This document shows, piece by piece, positions 56,509 to 64,000 of a DNA stretch of 64,000 nt. Below the pieces are notes generated by a model. The model was not told where the DNA came from and did no database searches. It saw only the letters and a list, made by a program, of their open reading frames with translations. The stretch is from Scleroderma bovista (Eukaryota; Basidiomycota; Agaricomycetes; Boletales; Sclerodermataceae). The translations under genes were made by a program, and so were the position numbers. The stretch's first letter is position 1. The number at the start of each line of letters is the position of its first letter. The stretch covers positions 62,001 to 126,000 of the forward strand of contig JAYMGJ010000020.1 in the NCBI GenBank assembly GCA_037178675.1, in the 5' to 3' direction.

Positions 56509-57132
56509 CTAACCGACGACCAAGCGCAAGCACGCAGACTCATTTACACCGTGTCCCGCTTCCAGGAGATGTTCGAGTCGCTCATGTTCTTCGACCCTCC
56601 TACCACAGGTGGCCTGCCAGTGAACCTTGGTTCTTAAGTTGGTCGCCAGATATCCACTAGCGAAGATGTGGTTGGTGAGATGAGCGATCAGCTCTAACTT
56701 CACCTCAGGTACATCTAGCTTGGCACGCTGGGCAACCACTGGCGCCGAAGGTTTGTGGAGATAGTGGTAACTGAACCAGACGGCAGCTGGTGCGTCGGCT
56801 GAATTCCGGGAATAAATGATTAGACACGAATTATCAAGGAATGACCTACCAATGACCAGTCGGAGAGCAGTCTGAGGGCACTTCCCGAGGCCATTCTTCA
56901 ACAGTTCCTCAACGACGTGCGCCGCCTGAATCCTATTCCCCTCGTGGTTCTCCCAGAATGCGACAGACCTATACTTGGCTTCAATGAAGCCCTGGCTGAA
57001 CAGATGTTCAAGAACGTCCTCGAGGTCTACCAGCCTGTGGTTCTGGAATTCGAGCTCGATGAGCTGAGCAGTCACGGGCTTGTTGCAGCGCGACACTTGA
57101 TGGTAAGACAACCACAATTCATTATAGGTCAT
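56509..57132 (-). CDS. Uncharacterised helical protein (uncertain)
   Basis: The frame from MTYNELWLSYHQV is open for over 200 codons. A likely intron at 56799-56849 (GTAGGT donor, CTAAT branch, CAG acceptor; 51 nt, stop-free) would remove 17 residues and join RLVIA to DAPAAVWFSYHYL, giving about 190 residues. The content is helical and charged with no motif I know. The opposite strand also has long frames, so the coding strand is not certain. It could be a lineage-specific gene. Confidence 0.4.
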   Translation of the reverse strand: MTYNELWLSYHQVSRCNKPVTAQLIELEFQNHRLVDLEDVLEHLFSQGFIEAKYRSVAFWENHEGNRIQAAHVVEELLKNGLGKCPQTALRLVIGRSFLDNSCLIIYSRNSADAPAAVWFSYHYLHKPSAPVVAQRAKLDVPEVKLELIAHLTNHIFASGYLATNLRTKVHWQATCGRRVEEHERLEHLLEAGHGVNESACLRLVVG

Positions 57133-57780
57133 GATGAGCGTGCAGAGGTAAAGCCAGAGAAGCCAAGCTGTGAAAAGAAGAGGACAGGATGAAAAACATG
57201 GGGCAATTGAGAGAGCCTTTTATATGTTTCCGCGTCGCAGGATAACGGCAGGGTTTGGAAATCGGCTGTGACAAATGTGAAGGACGACCACGATTACAAA
57301 AATGCCCGAAGCGCCAACGGGCCACGGCAGCGTGGCCGTCTGGCGCATTGTTGTCCGCCATGATGACGGGCACGTACTTACATACCGTAATTCTATACAG
57401 AGTTACCAAGCCGCGCTTAGGCCACCCGAAATTGGATCCAGCGGGAAAGCTATGTCGCTGCGTTCCTTGCTTGCAACTCTCAGAAATTCCCCGTGATGTT
57501 GCAGAGCCATTTAAACTTTGACCATGGCGTGCATGACAGAAGCAAAGCTCTATGTTCACATTCTCTGGAGGAAACGATAGCTCACCAATTCATGTGAAAT
57601 CTATTCCACCTGCCGGCTGTGTTGAGGTACTGCAAGATTTTCGTTATGAATACTTCCCTGATGCTGGCCTTGTATCAACATTACCTTCGACCTAGAGCAA
57701 GATGAGATTTTATGTGGCAGCTGCCAGATCAGTGCATACAGAAGGCCCATATCTCGTTATCACATCCAATCATTCGGTAA
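57133..57780. other. Spacer between the 57132 gene and POP1
   Basis: No convincing gene. A minus frame (57122-57559) ends with a hydrophobic stretch (from the Met near 57193) that looks like a signal peptide but cannot be joined in frame to the 57132 gene. Confidence 0.4.
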
Positions 57781-60700
57781 CTACGTATCTAATAACTCGA
57801 GATATGCCACTCGTGATGTCGTAGCCTCCTGATTCCGAATCTTAACCATCACAACAGGTTGTGCAAGCCTGAAAAAAGATAGGTATCACCAGTGAGATAA
57901 AAATCCATGTGCATACTACCACACCTTTGAGCCTGCTTGCGAAGCGCTACATATTGAACAACGGGAATCGCGCCCAAGGCAAACCCATCGCCTCGCGAGA
58001 GCGACAGGTCTCCCGTAGTAACGTATCCTATGATATCTTCCTGTTCTGCTTTAATCTCTGCGAGCTAGGTTGTGTCAAGAACAGATTTCCATGATAGCAA
58101 TGACACCAATGTATCAACTTACCTCGTGCTCCATCGGTTCGTCGACGTTTCCATGAGCGCCAGACGTCTTCTTGCTGATAGCCCGAAGCCATTTTCTCGC
58201 TTCGATATCATTCATCTTGTATATATTCGCAAGGTCGCTTGGTGCACCCCTCCCAGCCATCTTTGCGCGTACCATGACGAGAGCAGTCTGCCACAGGTCC
58301 TCTGTAGGTACATCTTTACCGAGCGGAGGCAAACGATACTTGTTCCGCAGCTTGTTGATTTGAACTAGGAACTCGGAAGGGGTAGTAAAAGGGTCAGCAA
58401 GGATAGAGGGAACCTTAGATCCCCGCAGGAGCCAAGGTTGCCGGACACTGGGAGCATCCCCTTTCACCGTTCCAGTATCCTGGGCATTTTCCCGTTGTGT
58501 GGTCACTAACCCTTCTGCTGCTGCGACTGCCGTCTCCAATCCGAGGACGACCCTCCAGTCGGCACGCCACGGACTCCTAGTCCCAAGTTTCTCCCAGCTT
58601 ACCCTCTTCGCTGGTGGTGTCCGCTCCCACCTTGCACGCTCTGTTTCAGCACGCTGTTCCGAAGCAACTTCACATGCACGCGAAGTGGGGTAATCAATAG
58701 GGAATCCAGGAGCCCCAGCTTCGAAATACTGTTTCCTACGCTCGCGTTGTCCTGCAAAACGAGTTCCTGTGTATATAAGGGAAGATAGTAAAGCCATGGA
58801 CCACCCGGCAGGGAATAACAGTGTCCACCCGTGGATGCCTTGGCCGCTGTCAAATGAAGCTGGTGAACTTTCAAGGGAGCGCTGTATGAGCATAACTGGA
58901 ATTCGGTCATCCTGTCGAAGAGGATTCAGCTTGGTTCCAGGTACAAGGCTCTGATGTACCGCCAAAATGAGTTAATACATGAAGCAAGATTGTAATGAAC
59001 ATGCCTTCGAACGTCGCTCATCAAGATCCTTTTTCTTATATTTTGGCTTTTTTAACATGTCACGCTGAGCTTCATCCCAGATCTCCGTCTGTGCTATGAC
59101 TGAACTCGGGAAAATGAGGCTACTTGAAGGAGTAGCCGGAGGATTGGTCATGTCAGGGAATGAGGGCTTCGCGTTCTTCGGAGGAAATCTACACCCACAA
59201 CATTGTGAAATTAATTAATAAACGCTGATGAGTTGACATACTTCAGTCGCGGATCATGGACTTTAAAACCAATCACCATTCTGCGTGGTATGTTACCCGC
59301 AGTTTGCAAATCCGGAAGTGACGCCCAAAACTGCATTGTAGTGTCACGCGAGAAAGGGCCGCTTCACATTGAGGATGCCTGACCTTGTTAAAATCCGCTC
59401 TGTTTTCGCTTCCAACTGGAGACAAAGCTCCTTTGATGACCTGGCTAGACTTGGGCCCCATGATTTCGAATGCATTGATACTTCCTCTCAAATCGGCCAT
59501 CTCAATCTGAGATGACGAGTCTGGGTTTTTCTCTTTTCTCGCTTGCAATGCATGTGAGGCCGAATTTTTCAATACCTCGAACACTTCGTCGAATACAGCG
59601 GGATGAACGCGCACCCATATGACCCGCGGTTGGCACGAAAAGTCTGTGGTGAGTTTTGTTTTGTCAAGGTTCTGTTTCCCTTTCCCCTTACGGCTGTTTT
59701 GAGAGTCGGACATTGCTCCCTCAATGGTTACAGACGTAGAAAGCTGTGAAGATGGCTGCCAAATGATCGTAATAGGTCCTATCAGACCGAGGGGCCAGCG
59801 CCCATGTTCATATATGTGCGTGTCACACGCACGGCTCCCCGACATACACCTCAAACAGTTGTAAGATGGCTATCGGCCGAAACATCAGACGAAAACGCAC
59901 TGCTTGATACCGGAGCTTTGGGGATCACAACAACTTTCGAGCACAGATTGGAGAAGACCCTCTGGCCCCTTAAACTCGATAGTGGCATAATAGGACGTGT
60001 CATGAAGAATGGAGCCATGTATGGAGGCACGATGAGACGGTCGGAATGCCTTCTCCGTCGGGGTAACAGCCTAAATGACGTGTTCCAGAGTTTTAGCGAA
60101 GATCACAAAGAAACGTACCAGCCTATATCCCCACAGATTTTCCATTTTTGCGCGCTTGGCATGCCAGATATGTGTCTCTAGCCAGGTCTTATCGCCTGGC
60201 ACGGTGGCATTAAGATAGTAAGGGTAAACGGAATTTCGACTTACGCTGCCGCCTCAACAACGCCTCCGTACGGGTTATCTGTTTGGCTTTCCCCCTCTTT
60301 GGGAGTGTTTTGTGAGTTTTACGTTTCACAGGATCCATCTGCGGACGCATCAGTCGACTGCAGAGATGCGAAGCTTTGAAAATACTTTCTTCTGCACGCG
60401 CTTTCTCCCGAACGCGCAGAGGGACACGCCGAACGTTATGGCTAGCAGCTCGACGCCTAAGATGGCGTGGAAGCGTTTGCCACGCACGATGGGTAGAGCT
60501 CTCCCTAACATAGTGCAGTGTCAACGTTAGTTTGCCGTGTGACATTAAGTTGTTTTTACCCAGCCGATTTGATGGCTTTTTGCATCGCACTAATCTCATA
60601 TGCTCGCGCCTGGTACGAAGGTCATAATGCACGTCGCCAAGTAAATATAGACCGTACTTCTGTGAATCTTTCAACATCGATCGAAGCTGGCAAACCTTGC

Positions 60701-60945
60701 AATGCTAACGTTTGATCAGTTTGGTCAGGGGGTGTGGCAAAGTAAGGGAACGCACTGTTAAGACTCAGGGCATTGGAAGGACCAGCGACTGGATTTGGAT
60801 GGTTCGTTTGCTGGTGTCCCTGCCTTTCAGAGCTTCCGGACGCAACTGGCTGGACTGCTATCATTCGTGCATCGGCTAGCCTGAGCTTCTTCCGTTCCCG
60901 AGCAGTAAGCACGCCAGGCTCAACCCCTTTACGTTTCGAAGACAT
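57781..60945 (-). CDS. POP1: Ribonuclease P/MRP protein subunit POP1
   Basis: Pop1 is the largest protein of nuclear RNase P and RNase MRP, which trim tRNA 5' ends and pre-rRNA. Eleven exons join to 879 residues: 60658-60945, 60560-60609, 60245-60504, 60119-60195, 59901-60070, 59384-59849, 59242-59330, 59005-59188, 58123-58950, 57925-58064 and 57781-57868. The POP1 N-domain shows LPASIDVERFTEARAYEI, HRAWQTLPRHLRRRAASHN, WLETHIWHAKRAKMENLWGYRL and ASIHGSILHDTSYY. The POPLD domain shows SLVPGTKLNPLRQDDRIPVMLIQRS, GIHGWTLLFPAGWSMALL and RVSWEKLGTRSPWRADW. The C-terminus has GYVTTGDLSLSRGDGFALGAI. The intron at 58951-59004 starts with GC (AAG|GCATGT). The start is 124 bases from the divergent 61069 gene. 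Confidence 0.95.
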
Positions 60946-61068
60946 GTCTTTCTCCAGAATATATCACGGATGTAGCTTCGAGTCTCAGAAGTACAAGTGC
61001 ACAGCCACCGATACAATGGGGCTTGCCGGGAGAGGCAACATTGCTTGTCCATTGGAGGTTTGTCCAAG
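60946..61068. promoter_or_regulatory. Bidirectional promoter POP1/61069 gene
   Basis: 123 bases separate the two divergent start codons. No TATA box is obvious. Confidence 0.55.
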
Positions 61069-61810
61069 ATGACCACCGCGCTCCGCTGCCTTTCGCTGCC
61101 ACACAAACTATCCCAAAGGACAGCTTATCGATACCTCTCAACGTCAGCAGACTCATATGAAAAGACTCCAATTTCCTCAACATCTCCAAACCTTGGGACT
61201 GCCCCAAGTCCTAGCAAACCAATTGGTGGCGTTCGTGGAGGGTGCGAGGCTACTTGAAACAGCTGTTTGCACCAATCTAATCGTCTATTCTTGCAGAATT
61301 ATGGGCTTCTTTTTCGGCTTTTCGCTGGCCTCTGCATTCGCAGCGTACCATCTATTAGATGAGTACAAGGCAGCTTCTGCGGCTCTTCAAGCAAGTGTGG
61401 AGGAACTACAAGCCAGCACAGAGAAGGCACTTCACATTACCCGCTCACTTTTCATCATATTCATTTAGTCGCCGGCAATTAGGTATCGGCACATGTGCGT
61501 CGTATAGAAGCCGTAGAAAAAGACCTGAAGGCACTTGCACAAAGTTCTGCGAGTAAAGATGACTTGTCACGAGTACGTGCAGAATTGAAGAAAGTGTATG
61601 ACGGCCTTCATATTGGTGCGTGTACCCTTCTGAATTAATCTCTTGTCATCATTCTCACACCCAATACAGAATTCCTGGACCTCCGATCGCACGTATGGGG
61701 CATGCGTAAGTCGTCAGTTCAACGGTAAAGGATTATCTCAACGTTTATGCTTGACAGAACAAGATCTACATGCGCTAGCTAAGAAGGAAGCAACTTCTAT
61801 TCGGGTGTAG
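61069..61810 (+). CDS. Small conserved membrane protein with coiled coil, probably mitochondrial
   Basis: Exons 61069-61241, 61297-61426, 61483-61615, 61670-61705 and 61758-61810 give 174 residues. The N-terminus (MTTALRCLSLPHKLSQRTAYRYLS) is Arg-containing and acid-free, like a mitochondrial presequence. GGIMGFFFGFSLASAFAAYHLLDEY is a single Gly-rich membrane helix. A long coiled coil follows (ALQASVEELQASTEKVSAHVRRIEAVEKDLKAL...), ending LHALAKKEATSIRV. I recognise this layout from hypothetical proteins of other mushrooms but know no function. The intron at 61427-61482 starts with GC (AAG|GCACTT); no GT is available before an in-frame stop. Confidence 0.78.
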
Positions 61811-62595
61811 TCTCTGTCCATTTCCCTGGGTTTATACTTGGCGGAGAAGAGGACAGCCAAGGTCATTAATAGATCTAAGCCCGTCTATAGAACGGAACAC
61901 AGAAGTTGGCAACATAAATCCATTACTACAAACCTGTTGTTTGTATGTCTGTCTCTGCGCCGAATGCCATGAAATGTAGTGTAGTGCGCAACCATCTCGT
62001 CATCGGTCGCTTGTCAAGGTTGGATGATTGTTTTGCTATTGCGTATGACTTGGGCAACAACGGTCTCCCTGTAGTCCATATCCTGGTATCCGTGATGCTA
62101 TTTCCTTTTACACATGAAGTGAGCGGAAGTATTACGTGCTTATCTCGTTTAGAAATACAGCCTACTCAAAGTTGACTTAAACCAGCAACCATTTACAAGG
62201 GATCGACCAGTCGTGGTGCGGAGAAAAAGGAAGCGCTTGAGGACGCGTAGACTTTCCCAGTACATTCGAAGGCTTGGTTCAGGCACGATATGCTTTCTCC
62301 CCAGCGGCCGATTGTCCTTGGTATGCAATTCACGCGGTTACCGCCTCACCACTGGCTAACCTAGGTCAGTCGTTCACACAGGAACTCGCCCCCGTCCGGA
62401 CAAACTTACCAGTTTTGGTGCTAGCACGTCCAACCATGTTCCAATGAGGAATAATCAGGGGCCCTTCTCGCTGCCATCTATCGCCTTGACTTTGCATCCC
62501 ACGCCTCTTGGGCTACGAGCCCCTCCGCACATATATATGGAGATCCAGAGAGTGAGCTGCGCCTAAACCTGAGGGCATCGAACGAGTTGGTCCCC
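61811..62595. other. Intergenic region, no gene seen
   Basis: Short frames only. TATATA at 62532-62537 lies about 60 bases before the next ATG and may be its TATA box. Confidence 0.45.
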
Positions 62596-63811
62596 ATGTC
62601 CAGCACTCCCGCCGACGGCATGCTAGCCACCGAAGCTGGCATCGAAACCTACCTGCGAAATACGGCGTTTGCTTCGCATACAGTCAATCTACTGAACGGG
62701 GGGTATGCCAACTTCACGTACAGGATCCATCTCTGCGTGCCTGTTGATGGGATGCCGACCTTCATTCTGAAATACGCACCTCCGTATGCCGCAGCATTAG
62801 CTGACACCATTCCGGTGCCATTCTCCCCAGATCGTCAGGTATTTGTCCACTCATCCCGGCTTTACCTCGAGTGTCACTCACATGGGAGTTGAGCAGAGAT
62901 TTGAAGCGGAAGCACTCCGACTGGCTAATACTATTCCTGGCAGGCCGGACAACACGGTGATAGTTCCGGCTTTGCAGCTTTTCGACGAGGAATCACATGT
63001 GATGATAATCGAAGATGTCGGATCGGATGCACGTACTCTGACAGACATACTAATGGACGAGACCCTTCCGGGGCCTTTGCTTGAGGAGATTGGGGTCAAG
63101 CTTGGACGGTTCCTCGCCCATATACATGAGTGGAACAAGCACCTGGGCGTTGACCTAAGCCTCTTCGAAAATAATGAGGCTGGGAAGATGATCTTGGAAT
63201 TCATGATATATGGTCGACTTGTCCCTACACTGACAGGTGAACACAAGATTCCTCATCTCCTGGACCCCTCCCTGGAGATCCCAGAGGAGAAGTTGGCCAA
63301 CGTCTCGAAGCTGGCTGGGACCAGGACAAAGGAGATCCATTGCTCGGCAGCTTCGGGTGTCATGACCCATAACGACTTTTGGCCTGGTAATATTATGGTA
63401 TCGCTGCAACGAGGGGCGGATGGTGCAATAGAGGCTCTGCATAGATTGTATGTTTTAGATTGGGAACTGGCGATGACAGGCCTGCCGGGATTGGATTTGG
63501 GCCAGCTCTGCGCGGAGCTTCATACCATCACGATATTCCACCCACATCGCGCGGAGTCCGCCAAAAGCACACTCAAGTCATTCCTCTCCGCATACAGGCA
63601 GAGCAGAGAGATCAACCCGGAAATTGCACGTGTCACGGTGGGTCACATAGGTGCGCACTTGGTAGCGTGGACCCCTCGCGTTACGTTAGGCGATCGAGAG
63701 CGAACAAGAGAGGCAGTGCTAGAGGGTGTTGAGTTGCTTGACCTGAGCTGGACAGGTTCGGAGTCATCGTTACTGGATAGTATTGTTGGACCACTATTTC
63801 AAACTGGGTAG
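62596..63811 (+). CDS. APH-family phosphotransferase, small-molecule kinase-like
   Basis: Exons 62596-62838 and 62897-63811 give 385 residues. It has the choline-kinase/aminoglycoside phosphotransferase fold: a Gly-rich strand (LLNGGYANFTYRI), the ATP lysine in TFILKYAPPY, the Glu in RFEAEALRLAN, the catalytic loop VMTHNDFWPGNIMV (H-N-D-x4-N) and the metal Asp in LYVLDWELAMTGLPGLDLGQ. The layout resembles methylthioribose-kinase-like members. The substrate is unknown. It is not closely related to the APH gene at 17963, whose catalytic loop and length differ. The ATG at 62596 is the first in frame. Confidence 0.85.
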
Positions 63812-64000
63812 AGTGATCACGATCTGGAGAATACAAATCAATTGTGGGACCTCGTGAGACGATATGGAGGACGACAAGATGCAACACACACGGATAATAT
63901 GAGCGTCAGTGGAAGCGCCACAAATGAATCCACTAATGAGCAATACGCACATGCGATCCATTCGTACAGCTAGGTTTCATACCCTAGTATCCGTGAATAA
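63812..64000. other. 3' flank of the 62596 gene, no gene seen
   Basis: Only 189 bases remain, with no coding signal. Confidence 0.5.

Noticed and set aside
57122..57193. Hydrophobic minus-strand peptide that looks like a signal sequence ahead of the 57132 gene
   Set aside because: It is in another frame, hits a stop after about 25 residues and has no GT donor that would join it to the gene.

Overview
This is 64 kb of nuclear DNA from a filamentous basidiomycete, most likely an Agaricomycete. Genes are intron-dense (about 128 introns placed by hand, mostly 45-70 nt, with GTRNGT donors and CTRAY-like branch points). They are closely packed on both strands, often in head-to-head pairs. Several families are ones known mainly from Agaricomycetes, such as the IRG-like GTPase and lineage-specific small proteins. 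There are no bacterial operons, CRISPR arrays, rRNA genes or clear tRNA genes. All gene models come from reading splice junctions by eye. For most models with recognised homologues the summed exon lengths are a multiple of three and the joined protein follows the family.

Layout. 1-8.2 kb: a GTP-cyclohydrolase-II-like uracil-catabolism gene (URC1 type, cut by the left edge), a proline-rich orphan with a Cys motif, and the RNA cytidine acetyltransferase KRE33/NAT10. 9.4-14.3 kb: a tandem pair of JEN-type carboxylate transporters. 15-20 kb: an orphan gene with an internal Zn2Cys6-spaced motif, a degenerate minisatellite, and an APH/AIM9-like kinase gene. 20.6-28.3 kb: an accessory-looking block with three members of an orphan 'WPGY' family around an IRG-like GTPase with a myristoylation motif and the mitochondrial GTP/GDP carrier GGC1. 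28.3-31 kb is gene-poor. 31-39.5 kb: an orphan gene, a HOS3-type histone deacetylase and splicing factor PRP6. 39.5-42.6 kb is gene-poor except for two related tiny genes for secreted peptides. 43-50.5 kb: a MetE-like methyltransferase, ISA2, the splicing G-patch factor SPP2 and a carnitine acetyltransferase. 50.7-56.1 kb: a Mn superoxide dismutase with a decayed partial copy behind it, an ICMT-like methyltransferase, mitochondrial ribosomal protein uS7m and the t6A enzyme QRI7. 56.2-63.8 kb: an uncertain orphan, POP1 (RNase P/MRP), a small conserved membrane protein and a second APH-like kinase.

Functional threads. Many genes serve RNA processing (KRE33, PRP6, SPP2, POP1, QRI7) or mitochondria (GGC1, ISA2, uS7m, QRI7, carnitine shuttle). 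They are housekeeping genes without evident co-regulation beyond shared promoters (ISA2/SPP2, uS7m/QRI7, POP1/61069 gene). The less ordinary material is: at least six GC-AG introns; several stop-free introns of 3n length; intron turnover between the tandem JEN genes beside a conserved 11-nt exon; the WPGY/IRG block; and the paired secreted-peptide genes with matching TATA promoters.
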